Of a stretch of 64,000 nt of DNA, positions 24,070 to 35,200 are shown piece after piece. Numbering within the stretch: position 1 is the stretch's first letter; each line of letters starts with the position of its first letter. Position numbers and translations under genes: made by a program. Where the stretch lies: the NCBI RefSeq assembly GCF_050908845.1, contig NZ_CP194171.1, positions 1,240,001 to 1,304,000 on the forward strand, read 5' to 3'. This DNA comes from Marinobacterium_D sp050908845. GTDB lineage: Bacteria; Pseudomonadota; Gammaproteobacteria; Pseudomonadales; Balneatricaceae. The notes under the pieces were generated by a model. The model had not been told where the DNA came from. It searched no databases and saw only the letters and a list, made by a program, of their open reading frames with translations.

Positions 24070-25329
24070 ATGGAAAATATGGTGCTCGAACTTGGGTACG
24101 CCCTCGATACCTTTTACTTCTTAATGTGCACTGCGCTGGTGATGTGGATGGCGGCTGGTTTCGCCATGCTGGAATCCGGTCTGGTGCGCGCGAAAAACAC
24201 AGTCGAGATATTGAACAAGAACGCGCTGCTCTATGGCATCGCCTGTATCGTCTATCTCGTCGTCGGCTACAACATCATGTACCCGGCTAACCCGGTGAGC
24301 TCTGTCATCCCGGGGATCGACTTCCTGCTGGGTGCCGATAACAGCGTTGAGGACGTGGTCGCCGGCGGTGACGGCGCGCCTTACTACTCTGCCATGGCTG
24401 ACTTTATCTTCCAGGCGGTATTCGCTGCTGCCACCATGTCGATCGTATCCGGCGCCGTGGCTGAGCGGATGAAGCTTTGGCCGTTCCTGATCTTTGCCGT
24501 CGTGATGGTCGCTGTGATCTACCCGGTAGAAGGCTACTGGAAGTGGGGCGGCGGTTTCCTCGATCAGCTCGGTTTCCAGGACTTTGCAGGCTCTGTGGTT
24601 GTCCACATGGCCGGTGCTGCAGCGGCTCTGGCGGCGGTAATTCTGGTCGGCCCGCGCAAAGGTCGCTTCGGACCGAATGGCGAGGTACGTGCCATCCCGG
24701 GTGCAAACCTGCCGATGGCAACCCTGGGTATGTTCATCCTGTGGATGGGCTGGTTCGGCTTCAACGGCGGTTCTGAGCTCAAGATCGCCAACGTGGATGA
24801 GGCTAATGCGGTCGCCAAAATCTTCGTCAACACCAACGCGGCGGCTGCCGCCGGTATGGTGGTTGCCGCACTGGTGGCGCGCTTCCTGTTCGGTAAGACC
24901 GACCTGACCATGACCATCAACGGTGCTCTGGCCGGTCTGGTGGCGATCACTGCCGAACCGCTGCTGCCGTCCGCTGGTGTGGCGAGCCTCATCGGCGCCG
25001 GCGGTGGCGTGGTGGTGGTGTTCTCTGTACTGCTGCTCGACAAGCTGAAACTCGATGATCCGGTCGGTGCGATCTCCGTGCACGGTTCCGCCGGTATCTG
25101 GGGCATCTTCGCGGTACTTATCAGCAACCCGGACGCGACCTTCATGGGCCAGTTGATCGGCACCGCCGCCACCTTCGCCTGGATGTTTATCGCCAGCTTT
25201 ATCGTGCTGCTAATCATCAAAGCGGTTATGGGGCTGCGTGTCAGCGAACAGGAAGAAGCGGAAGGTATGGACGTGCATGAGTGTGGTATGCACGCCTATC
25301 CGGAGTTTGGACCGGATCACATCAAATAA
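24070..25329 (+). CDS. amtB: Ammonium transporter
   Basis: A 419-aa inner-membrane channel with 11 predicted helices and no signal peptide. Amt signatures are present: WMAAGFAMLESGLVRAKNTV, YPVEGYWKWGGGFLD, the first pore histidine in VVHMAGAAAALAA, FILWMGWFGFNGGSEL and the second pore histidine in VHGSAGIWGIF. A short acidic C-terminal tail follows. ATG 24070 gives the family's usual start. No glnK is adjacent, although PII partners commonly sit beside amt. It scavenges ammonium when nitrogen is scarce and is preceded by a sigma-54 type promoter. Confidence 0.96.
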   Translation: MENMVLELGYALDTFYFLMCTALVMWMAAGFAMLESGLVRAKNTVEILNKNALLYGIACIVYLVVGYNIMYPANPVSSVIPGIDFLLGADNSVEDVVAGGDGAPYYSAMADFIFQAVFAAATMSIVSGAVAERMKLWPFLIFAVVMVAVIYPVEGYWKWGGGFLDQLGFQDFAGSVVVHMAGAAAALAAVILVGPRKGRFGPNGEVRAIPGANLPMATLGMFILWMGWFGFNGGSELKIANVDEANAVAKIFVNTNAAAAAGMVVAALVARFLFGKTDLTMTINGALAGLVAITAEPLLPSAGVASLIGAGGGVVVVFSVLLLDKLKLDDPVGAISVHGSAGIWGIFAVLISNPDATFMGQLIGTAATFAWMFIASFIVLLIIKAVMGLRVSEQEEAEGMDVHECGMHAYPEFGPDHIK

Positions 25330-25360
25330 CGTCAGCGCGTTTACAGCTTTGCCCTCCATC

Positions 25361-25383
25361 AAAGGCCCTTCGGGGCCTTTTTA
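25361..25383 (+). terminator. Terminator of amtB
   Basis: AAAGGCCC-ttc-GGGGCCTTT and a T run, about 30 bp after the stop. The preceding GCCCTCCATC is shared with the folD-tail repeats. The bases from 25384 to 25588 form the leader of the capsule genes and show no ops-type element. Confidence 0.9.
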
Positions 25384-25588
25384 TCGTTCAGTGGCAGCCG
25401 TGCTAAGGCGGGCCGGCAAGAGTTCCGCTGGTATCAGGTGAAAGCGGTGAGTGACTCAATGTGGCAGGCGACGGGGCTGGCGGTTTGTTGTCTCCATATC
25501 GAAAGGTCAACGTGGTAGGATGCGTTCCGGTTTTGGGAAGCTATGCAAAGCCTCCTTCGCTTGGATGTAACTCAAGGATTGACACCAG

Positions 25589-26851
25589 TTGGCAGTAGAA
25601 TCTCGTTCATTTTTGATGTTGCAGGGTGTTGCTTCTCCCTTTTTTGCACGCCTCGCCGACGCTTTGCGTGCATGCGGTCACAAGGTCTATAAGGTTAATT
25701 ACAACGCCGGCGACCTGGCGTTCTGGTTTCCCCGGGGCGATCACGCCCATTATCGTGGCACTCTGGAGCAACTACCTGCGTTCCTTGAGTCGCTTTGGCA
25801 GAAATGGGGTATTACCGATCAGATCCTGTTTGGTGATCGACGGCCGGTGCATCGTGCCGCGGTAGAAAGTGCAGAGCGCTTTGGCGTGCGTACCCACGTA
25901 TTCGAAGAGGGCTATTTCCGGCCGTTCTGGGTCACGCTGGAGCGTGAAGGTGTCAATGGTCACTCTCTCTTGCCGCGGGATCCGGACTGGTTTCGCTCGG
26001 CTGCCACTTTCCTGCGTGATCTGCCGGAGGAAAAGCCCAACCGCTTTCGCTCGGCATTTCGTAAACGAGCCGGCTACGATGTGATCTATCACGTCGCCGG
26101 GATGCTGAATCTTTTTCTCAACCCGCGCTACCAGACCCACTCCCCGATAACTGCACCGGTGGAGTATGCCGGTTATATCGCGCGTTTTATGCGCCTGCCG
26201 TTCTGGCGCAAACGCGATGCTCAGGTGATAGATCGCCTGTGTCGTGAGTCCGCTGACCATCCGTTTTATCTGCTGCCGTTGCAGCTCAATACCGATGCCC
26301 AGATACGGGATCACTCCCGCTTCGATAATATGCAGCAGGCAATCGAGTATGTGCTGGAATCTTTCGCCAGAAAGGCATCGGTATTTTCGCGTTTGCTGAT
26401 CAAAAACCATCCGCTGGATATGGGACTGGTCGATTATCCGGGGCAGATAGATCAGATTGTGAAGCGCCTGGGTCTGGTGGGGCGGGTTGAATATATCGAA
26501 ACGGGGAACCTGGAAAAGGCGTTGAAATCTGCTTCGGGTACAGTAACGGTCAACAGTACCGTGGGCATGGTCTCTCTGGAGAAAAACTGCCCCACCCTGT
26601 GCCTGAGCGACCCGATCTACAACCTGCCCGGCCTGACCTGGCAGGGCGAAATGGATGATTTCTGGCAGGGCGGCGGTCAGCCCGATGCAGCGTTGTTTGA
26701 GGCCTTTCGCAAGGTGGTTGTGCATGCCACGCAGATCAACGGTGGCTTCTACTGCTTTGACGGTATCAGTCTGGCGGTAGAGAACTCAGCCAAAGTGCTA
26801 TGCACTGAGAAAACACCCTTTGAGTCTTTGTTGGAGGCCTGCCCGCTATGA
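25589..26851 (+). CDS. kpsS: Capsule biosynthesis protein KpsS/WcbO-like (beta-Kdo transferase family)
   Basis: A 420-aa cytoplasmic protein of the KpsS/LipB capsule family. It starts MLQGVASPFFARLADAL and carries QILFGDRRPVHRAAVESAER, VFEEGYFRPFWVTLE, LIKNHPLDMGLVDY and VNSTVGMVSLE. In E. coli KpsS and KpsC build the poly-Kdo linker that joins group 2 capsules to a lyso-phosphatidylglycerol anchor. The TTG start has AAGGA ten bases upstream; an in-frame ATG at 25616 is the alternative. It opens the capsule operon and overlaps the next gene by ATGA. The partner KpsC/WcbA is not in this window. Confidence 0.92.
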   Translation: MAVESRSFLMLQGVASPFFARLADALRACGHKVYKVNYNAGDLAFWFPRGDHAHYRGTLEQLPAFLESLWQKWGITDQILFGDRRPVHRAAVESAERFGVRTHVFEEGYFRPFWVTLEREGVNGHSLLPRDPDWFRSAATFLRDLPEEKPNRFRSAFRKRAGYDVIYHVAGMLNLFLNPRYQTHSPITAPVEYAGYIARFMRLPFWRKRDAQVIDRLCRESADHPFYLLPLQLNTDAQIRDHSRFDNMQQAIEYVLESFARKASVFSRLLIKNHPLDMGLVDYPGQIDQIVKRLGLVGRVEYIETGNLEKALKSASGTVTVNSTVGMVSLEKNCPTLCLSDPIYNLPGLTWQGEMDDFWQGGGQPDAALFEAFRKVVVHATQINGGFYCFDGISLAVENSAKVLCTEKTPFESLLEACPL

Positions 26852-27621
26852 CGCAGAAAGCGCCCGCTCACATCCTGATAACAGGGGCAACTGGCGCCAT
26901 CGGTTCTGCCCTCGCGCTCGAGTATGCGAGCCCAGGTGTGCTGCTGTCGCTCCAGGGGCGCAACGCGCAGCAGTTGGAGCAGGTAGCGGAGCGGTGTCGC
27001 ACAGCAGGTGCTCAGGTAACAACCTATGTGATAGATCTCTGTGACCGGGAGTCGCTGCGTGAGTGGGTCGATGAACTGGTTGTTGGAGAGGTGCCGGACC
27101 TGGTCTTTGCCAATGCCGGCATGAATATCAATACCGGTCTGGATAACGCCGGGGAAAGCTGGGAAGCCACGGAACAGTTGCTGGAGCTGAATATCCGCTC
27201 CACGTTTTATCTGACACACCTGATGGCCAAGGCGATGCGGGTGAAGGGCCAGGGGCAGCTGGTGTTACTGAGCTCCCTGGCTGCCTGGTTCGGGTTGCCG
27301 GTGACGCCCGCTTACAGTGCCAGCAAGGCGGCGGTCAAAGCCTACGGCGAAGGGCTGAGGGGCTGGCTGTCCGGCAGCGGGGTGAGTGTGACGGTGGTGA
27401 TGCCCGGCTATGTGAGTTCCGCCATGTGTGATGCCATGCCGGGTCCCAAGCCGTTTCTCTGGCGCGCCGATCGCGCCGCCGGCTATATCCGCAGTCGCGT
27501 GGCGCGACGCCGGGGACGTGTCAGTTTTCCGTTTCCGTTGAACTTTGGTACCTGGTGGCTGGCGGTGCTGCCGGCGGGTCTGTCGCACCGGATTCTGCGT
27601 CTTATGGGCTATGGTGGCTGA
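26848..27621 (+). CDS. Short-chain dehydrogenase/reductase in the capsule operon (WcbP-like)
   Basis: A 257-aa classical SDR. The cofactor motif is TGATGAIGSALALEYA (TG.x.x.G.G pattern), NAG is in ANAGMNI, the catalytic serine is in LLSSLAAW and the Y-x3-K is in YSASKAAVKAYGEGL. A hydrophobic C-terminus follows. Burkholderia capsule loci carry an SDR at the same place (wcbP). Its position beside an alpha-oxoamine synthase and a fatty-acid-type PKS makes reduction of a 3-keto-amine to an amino alcohol a reasonable guess, by analogy with 3-ketosphinganine reductase. That role is inferred; a sugar or acyl reductase is the alternative. Confidence 0.88.
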   Translation: MTQKAPAHILITGATGAIGSALALEYASPGVLLSLQGRNAQQLEQVAERCRTAGAQVTTYVIDLCDRESLREWVDELVVGEVPDLVFANAGMNINTGLDNAGESWEATEQLLELNIRSTFYLTHLMAKAMRVKGQGQLVLLSSLAAWFGLPVTPAYSASKAAVKAYGEGLRGWLSGSGVSVTVVMPGYVSSAMCDAMPGPKPFLWRADRAAGYIRSRVARRRGRVSFPFPLNFGTWWLAVLPAGLSHRILRLMGYGG

Positions 27622-27627
27622 ACCTCT

Positions 27628-29145
27628 ATGCTGTTAATTGTATCCGCCGGCCTGCTGGTATCAGTGCTGATGGCCGCGCTTGTCAGCCCAACCGGTGGGC
27701 GGCCGCGCCTTCCCAATAGCTATGCATGGTTGAGCGGTCTGGCCTGGTGGCTGGCCTGGTTCGCGGCGGTCTGTCTTATCAGCCAGCGGCCCTATTTTGC
27801 GGCGACCCTGGTCGTGGTGCTTCACGCCGTGCTGATTGCGGTGAATTACTCCAAGTTTACGGCGTTGAGAGAGCCGTTCATCCTGCAGGATTTCGAGTAT
27901 TTCAGCGATGCTATCCGCCATCCCAGACTCTATATTCCTTTCTTTGGCATAGTTAAAACCCTGGTGCTGATCATTGCTGCGGCGATCGCGATAGGGTTGT
28001 TTCTCTGGCTGGAAAAGCCGCTTTCCAGTTCGGGAATGAGTGCCTGGCAATTGCCCGCAGGGGCGCTGTTTGTATCGCTCATCGCTTCGGCAGGTGCCTG
28101 GCTGATCAGGCCGCGCCTGACGTTAGACCCCTTGAGGGATATGCAAACGACAGGGCTGATCTCTCTGCTGCACAGTCATCTTGCCGAGTATTGGCTGGCG
28201 CGTCGCAAGGTATTCGCAGATCCGGTCGCTGAATGGCCAAGCCTTGAGTCGAACGGCGCAATGCCGCACCTGGTCATGGTGCAGAGCGAATCCTTTTTTG
28301 ACCCCCGCCCGAGTTATCCCTTTGTTGAGCCTTCGGTGCTGGCAAACTGGGATGAATGTTCAGCGGTTGCAGCCGCCGCAGGGCGCTTGTCCGTGCCTGC
28401 CTGGGGCGCGAATACCGTGCGCACCGAGGCGGCTGTGCTGACCGGACTCTCCCGCGATGCCCTGGGTATCTTCCAGTACAATCCCTATCGTCGGCTGGCA
28501 AAGAAACCGGTCAGCTCCCTGGCGTCGCACCTGCGGGCGCAGGGCTATAAAACGGTTTGTGTCCACCCCTATCTGGGGCACTTTTACCAGCGCGACCGGG
28601 TGCTGGCGTCGCTGGGTTTTGACGAGTTTATCGATATATCAGCCTTCGATGAATCAGACCGTTGTGGCCAGTACACCGGCGATCTTGCGGTCAGCGATAA
28701 AGTGAAAGCACTGCTGGCGTCGACTAGAGAGCCGCTGTTTGTTTTCGTCATTACCATGGAGAATCATGGTCCCCTGCATCTGGAGCAACCTGAACCGGGG
28801 CTGGCTTCCCGTGTCTATACGGAGATACCTTCCGGTCCTGTGGATGATCTGACCGTTTATCTGGGCCATCTGCAGCATGCGGACGCCATGGTGTCACGCC
28901 TGACGGAGGCGCTTCAGAGCACTGAACGCGGCGGTTCGCTGTGCTGGTATGGCGATCACGTGCCGATCATGCCGGAGGTGTATAGTCATTTTGGCGAACC
29001 CGAAGCAACCACGCCCTGGCTGGTATGGACGAGCGCTAATATGCCGCAAACCGGCGCCAGCTCTGGTGTGGAGGGGCCGTCCTGTGCTGCCGAACAGCTC
29101 GCGAAATGCTGGCTGCAAATCGTAAAAGAGTGCCGCTGGGTATAA
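27628..29145 (+). CDS. LTA-synthase-like membrane phosphotransferase (WcbQ-like)
   Basis: A 505-aa protein with four N-terminal transmembrane segments (about residues 1-20, 30-75 and 105-165). An extracytoplasmic alkaline-phosphatase-fold domain of the LtaS/MdoB type follows. It shows MVQSESFFDP (metal ligand E), the likely threonine nucleophile T266 in NTVRTEAAVLTGLS, TMENHGPLH, and the metal pair in WYGDHVPIMPEV. Such enzymes move phosphoglycerol or phosphoethanolamine groups onto glycans or lipids outside the membrane. Its conserved place in wcb-type capsule loci suggests it modifies the capsule or its lipid. It sits six bases after the SDR gene. Confidence 0.87.
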   Translation: MLLIVSAGLLVSVLMAALVSPTGGRPRLPNSYAWLSGLAWWLAWFAAVCLISQRPYFAATLVVVLHAVLIAVNYSKFTALREPFILQDFEYFSDAIRHPRLYIPFFGIVKTLVLIIAAAIAIGLFLWLEKPLSSSGMSAWQLPAGALFVSLIASAGAWLIRPRLTLDPLRDMQTTGLISLLHSHLAEYWLARRKVFADPVAEWPSLESNGAMPHLVMVQSESFFDPRPSYPFVEPSVLANWDECSAVAAAAGRLSVPAWGANTVRTEAAVLTGLSRDALGIFQYNPYRRLAKKPVSSLASHLRAQGYKTVCVHPYLGHFYQRDRVLASLGFDEFIDISAFDESDRCGQYTGDLAVSDKVKALLASTREPLFVFVITMENHGPLHLEQPEPGLASRVYTEIPSGPVDDLTVYLGHLQHADAMVSRLTEALQSTERGGSLCWYGDHVPIMPEVYSHFGEPEATTPWLVWTSANMPQTGASSGVEGPSCAAEQLAKCWLQIVKECRWV

Positions 29146-29211
29146 ACACGCAGATTGTAAATTTGCTACCATGCACCGCTAAACTGATAGATCCCGGGAC
29201 TGTACAAATAG

Positions 29212-32200
29212 ATGGACAAGCGAATTGCTGTTATCGGTTGCTCACTGCGTTTACCAGGCTGCGACAACACTGAAACACTTTGGAAAGCTCTGCTCGATAA
29301 ACGTGACCTGGTGACAGAAGTTCATGACAGTCGTTGGAGCAAAGAGGCCTGGTTGCATCCGGACAAGAAACATCCGGGCAGCAGCTATAGCTTTGCCGCC
29401 GGCTCACTGGGTGATGTGAGCGGCTTTGACGCAGCCTTCTTTGGTCTTTCCCCCCGGGAAGTCAGCCACATGGACCCGCAGCAGCGCCTGCTGCTGGAGA
29501 TGTCCTGGGAGGCGATGGAGAGTGCCTGTATAGCGCCTTCCAGCCTGCGCGGCAGTAATACAGGCGTGTTCATGGGGATCGCCGCCGTTGATTACGGCTA
29601 CCTCTACGCCGATGATTTCAGCGCCATCGATGCCAACACCGGTACCGGTACCGCATCCAGCATCGGCTCCAACCGCATCTCTTACCTGTTTGACCTCAAG
29701 GGTCCCAGTGTCTCCATGGACACCGCCTGTTCGTCATCGATGGTGGCCTTCCATCAGGCCTGTCAGTCGATCCGCAGCGGCGAAACGGACCAGGCCCTGG
29801 CGGGTGGTATCAGCCTCCATCTTCACCCCAACGGGTTCATGATTTTCTCCAAGGCAACCATGTTGTCGCCGGATGGCCGCTGCAAGGTGTGGGATGCGGA
29901 TGGCAATGGTTACGTGCGCTCAGAGGGTGGAGGCGTATTCCTGCTGAAGGATTACGAAAAGGCCGTTGCGGATGGCGACCCGATCCTGGCGGTCGTTGCC
30001 GCATCGGCGGTTAATACCGATGGCTACAAATCGGGCATCACCGTGCCCAATGCCGATGCGCAGATCGAGCTGATGCGCCAAGCCTGCGCCAAGGCGGGGC
30101 TGGAGCCGGAACAGATCGACTACCTCGAAGCCCACGGTACCGGCACCCCGGTGGGTGACCCGATCGAAACCCGGGCGATCGGCCAGGCGCTGGGTCAACA
30201 GCGTAGCCGCCCGCTTAAGATAGGTTCTATCAAAAGTAACCTTGGTCACCTGGAAACCGCTTCCGGCGTGGCAGGTCTTGCCAAAGCGATCCTGTCGATC
30301 CAGAACCGCCAGGTGCCGGCGACCATCAATCTGCGTAAGCCCAACCCGAATATCCGCTTCGATGAATGGAATATCGAGGCGGTCACCGACACGCTGGATC
30401 TGCCGAAAACCGGCCAGTTGACGATCGGTATCAACTCCTTTGGCTTTGGCGGTGCCAACGCCCATGTGCTTCTGCAAAGCCCGCCAGAATCGGAACAGCC
30501 GGTCAGCGACTCTTCTGTAGCCGACTCTGATCGTGAGCTACCGCTGATCCTGTCGGCCCGCAGCGGGGATGCGCTGAAAGAGATGGCCCAGCGCACCGCG
30601 GATCTGCTCAGCTCCGAGAGTGCGGTTGATCTCTATGACCTGTGCTGGAGCGCACGCTATCGTCACGAGCAGCACGAGCAGTCGCTGCTTGTATGGGCAA
30701 AAACTGCGGAACAGGCCGCTGAAGCCCTGAATGGTTTTGCGAATGATGATGAAGCGAGCTCGGGCGTTTTCACCGGGCGTCGTCAACTGCAGGACCAGGG
30801 CAGTGTCTGGGTCTATTCCGGTAACGGCTGTCAGTGGGCCGGTATGGGACAGCAGTTGCTGGCCGAGTCCAGCCTGGTTCGGGAGACCGTTGCCGAAATC
30901 AATCAACTGATCAAACAGTACTCCGATATCTGCGATGTGGAGGAGCTGTTGGGCCAGCCTCAGGATGACGACTGCTACGCCCTGACGGAGCTGGCGCAGC
31001 CGGCGCTGTTCGCGCTGCAGGTGGCTGTCACCCGTTACCTGCGAGCGCAGGGGTTAGAGCCCGAAGCTGTCACCGGACACAGTGTCGGTGAAGTAGCGGC
31101 AGCCTGGGCATCGGGCGCACTGACGCTGGAACAGGCGACCCGCGTTATCTGCATCCGCAGCCAGTACCAGGGCAAAACCGCGGGCAGCGGCGAGATGACA
31201 GCCGTGGCGACCGATGAGGCCAGCCTGAATGAATTGCTGGCGACCCTCGGGTGTGACCGCGTCGCGGTGGCCGGGGTTAACAGTGCCAAAGGGTCGACAC
31301 TGGCAGGCGATCCGCAGCAGCTGACGCTGGTTGAGGCGCAGTTGAGGGAGCAGGGCGTCCGCTTCAAGCGCCTGAGCCTTAACTACGCGTTCCACAGCCC
31401 CTGCATGGATCCCATCGAAACTGGCCTGAAACAGGCGCTTGCAGGGCTGGAGCCCGGCGAGAGCAAAATCCCCTTTATCTCGACCGTAACCGGCGAAGAG
31501 CTGCAAGGTTCATCCCTGGGGGCGGATTACTGGTGGCGCAATATACGCCAACCGGTTCTGTTCGAAAAAGCGATATCCGGCTGTCTGGCAAAGGGGCAGC
31601 AAACCTTTGTCGAAATCGGTGCGCACCCGGTTTTGCGTACCTACCTCAGTGAGTGTCTGCGCGCGCAGGGGGAACAGGGGCAGGTGATTGCGACCCTCTC
31701 CCGTGGCCAGGACGCGGCGGTCGAGCTTGAACGGGCACTGGCAGAGTTGCTGCTCAGTGGCGCAAGGCTCGATGAGAGCCACTGGTTCCCGGTGCAAGGG
31801 AAGGCGGTTGCTCTGCCTGCTTACCCCTGGCAAAAACAGTCCTACTGGAAGCCTGATAGCGCCGAGTCTATCGGGTTGTTGTCGCGCCATTACCGCCATC
31901 CGTTGCTGGGTTATGCCCTGCCGCACCAGCCGGGTCAGTGGGAGGCACAGCTGGATACCGGGCGTCAGCCCTGGCTGGCTGATCATGTTGTTGGCGACGG
32001 TGTTGTCTTCCCAGGCGCAGGTTATGCGGAGCTTGCCCTGGCGGCAGTGGAACAGCAGCTGATCGAGCACGAATCCGACACCCCGGTGATCGATATCGAG
32101 GGGCTGGAGATTCGCGCGCCGATGTTGCTGGAACCGGGCTCCACCAAGGTTGTGCAGACCGCCCTCGATGAAGAGAGTGGTGAGCTGCAAGTGAAGGCGC

Positions 32201-35200
32201 GTCCCTATGCCCATGAAGGCGAGTGGCAGGAGCATGTCAAAGCGCGCTGGTTTGAGGGCAGTGCCGGCCGACTGCTGACCCGCCAGGCAGAGATGATGCC
32301 TGAGCGAGCGGCGGATTTTGATCGGGCCCAGCACCTGGCTGCCGCGACGCAAATCGGTTTGGACTATGGTCCCGCATTCCAGGGTGTCAGCGAGGGCTGG
32401 GTAGAGGGTGACTCTGTCATCGGGCGCTTTGACCCAACCGAGCAGATCAGACAGAGCCATGACGGGCTGCTGCTTCATCCGGGGATTCTCGATACGGCGT
32501 TCCAGCTGTTTATCCCGCTGCTGGCGCAGGAAAAGCAGCAAAGTGGATTTGGTTACGTACCGGTACAGATCGAACGGCTGCAGTTCAGTCGCGCTCATAT
32601 TGGCATCATCCCGGCGCAGGTGAAGGTCCGCATGGTGCGCCGTTCCCCGCACTCTTTGCTGGCTGAAGTCGAGCTCTTCGATGCACAGGGCGAGGCCGTA
32701 GCGGTGCTGACAGGAGTCAGATTCAAGGCTGTTCCCCTGCGCAAGCATCACTCACTGCCGATCTCCCAGCTGGATATGCCGCTGCAGCCACTGCCGCTGC
32801 CGAAGGTTGTTTCGGCGCAGGATCAGGCGGAAATGCTGCAGGGGTTGCAGGGTTTCTTTGCCGATCAGTCCGAAGATCGCATGATCACCGAAGTCGAGCC
32901 GCTGCTGGATACCCTGGCGCTGGCCGGACTCAACGCAGGCCTCACTGCCCAACCCGTGCGGCTAGCCCAGCTGGGGAGTGTGCAGTCACGTTGGGCTGAT
33001 ACAGCGATCAAGCAGGGCATGCTGCTCGAAGACGACGCGGGTGAGCTGCAGGTTGCAGAAGCGCCCGAGGTAGAACTGAGCGAGCTATGGGAGTTGCTGC
33101 TGCGTGAGTATCCCGAGGCTTTCGGCCCGGTTCATGCCGTTGGACGCCTGGGTTTACATCTCGCCGATTGGCTGCATGAGACCGGCCCACTGCCAGGCGT
33201 GACCGAACGCGTGTGGAGTGACCTCTATCGCTCACGCCATGAGCCGAGGCGCCTGGCTGAGCTGCAGCGATGCCTGGTCGAGTCGCTGTTTGCTCAGCTT
33301 GATGACCTGAAGCCGGGTCAAAGGCTGGCACTGGCAGAAATTACCGCCGGTGAAATGGTGTTGAGTCCAGCTCTGGCCGCAAAAATTCAGGGGTGTAACG
33401 CTGAGCTGAGCTTTGTCAGCGCCTCGGCCGCGGCCGTTAACGATGCCCGGGCCGAGCTGCAGGATCAGCAGCTACATGCGTTGCACTGGGATAAAGCCTC
33501 GCTGCCGAAAGAGCTCGGGCTGCTGGACCTGGTGCTGGTTCACCTGGACTTTATGTACCCATCCGACGTGCGCCAACTGTTGCAGCAGTTGCACACTGTA
33601 CTCAGGTCTGGCGCGCAGGTGCTGCTCCTGGGGCAGCCTCAGGCGCTTTGGCTGGAACAGCTCGCGGCGGCTGAACAAGACCTGCTGGAGCAGGAAGGCA
33701 GTCTGCAGCCGGGCACAGACCACTGGTCTCGCCTGTTGAAGGGGCTGGGCTATGAAGGGGTGCAGCTGCTGGAGGATGCCGAGCAGGCAGGTAGCGCCTT
33801 CCTGTTGTCAGCAACGCAGCCACAGCAGGTCGACAGCAGTGACTTCGATTCACTCAGAGTGCCTTTGCTCTGGGTCGATCAGTACGGTCAGGCACAGGCC
33901 GATCAACTGGCCGCTCAGTGGCCGTCACTGCAGCTGGTTTCCTCTGTCGACGAGCTTGAAAGCCGGATCGAGGGCGAGACTGATCAGCCACAAAGCTTGC
34001 AGCTGGTACTGTTGGCAGGAGCCGGGTCTGACAATTCTCAGGCTGGCGCTACCCGGCGTTGTGCCGAGATTCGCGACCTCGTAGGGGCACTGGAACAGAT
34101 CGATGCTGATCTGCATCTGACGGTAGTGACGGCAGGTGTCGGCGCAGCCCAGTTAAACCCCGATGAGTTGCCGCCCAGTGAGCAGGTTGTCACCCAGGCG
34201 GCGGTCTGGGGATTCGTTCGTACTCTGATGAACGAAACGGGTCTGCCACTTCAGTTGATTGATCTGCCGGGCAATCCTGCCGATACAGATTTGACTGCCT
34301 TGCAGCAGGCGCTGCAGTGTGCCGCGGACGAAGATGAGCAGTATCTGACTGCTACCGGTGAGCGTTACGTTCCGCGCCTGATCCACGCCGCCAGCCATGA
34401 GCTGGGTGGAAGCAAAGAACAGAATCAGCGTTTAACTCTCGGCTTTGATCAGCCGGGGCAACTGCGTAACCTGCGCTGGAAACCGCGTGAACTAAACCTG
34501 CCGGTTGATGATCAGGTCCAAGTCGAGGTCAAGGCCACCGGTCTTAACTTCCGCGACGTGATGTATGCCTTGGGGCTGCTCTCCGATGAGGCGATCGAGA
34601 ACGGCTTCTCTGGCCCGGCGATGGGGCTGGAGTTTTCCGGTACGGTCACTGCGGTGGGGTCGGATGTCAAAGATTTTCGACCGGGTGACCCGGTGGTCGG
34701 GTTTGGCTCTGCCAGCTTCAGTACCCGGATGGTCACGGGTGAAGAAACCCTGGCTCACCTGCCTGAAGGTATTAGTTTCGAGGCGGCGGCAACCATCCCG
34801 ACCACGTTCTTCACCGTGTACTATGCGCTCAAGCATCTGGCGCGGATCCAGCCCGGAGAACGGTTGCTGATTCATGGTGCAGCCGGCGGGGTTGGTTTGG
34901 CCGCGATTCAGATCGGTCGTTTAATGGGGGCTGAGATCTTTGCCACCGTGGGGTCCGATACCAAGCGCGACGTTGTCCGTCTGTTGGGCATCGATGCCAT
35001 TTACGATTCACGCAGCCTTACCTTTGCCGAAGATATCCTCGCGGATACTCAGGGCGAGGGGGTGGATGTGGTGCTTAACTCCCTGGCGGGAGAAGCCATT
35101 AACCAGAACCTGCGTGTGCTGCGTCCCTTTGGTCGTTTCCTGGAGCTGGGCAAGCGCGATTTCTACGAGAATACTTCCATAGGTTTGCGCCCCTTCCGCA

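Noticed and set aside
24121..25083. 320-codon frame antisense to amtB
   Set aside because: Composition is a shadow of the membrane protein frame.
31510..32751. 413-codon minus-strand frame inside the PKS
   Set aside because: It lies wholly within the DH region of the PKS, has no recognisable domain and no ribosome site.
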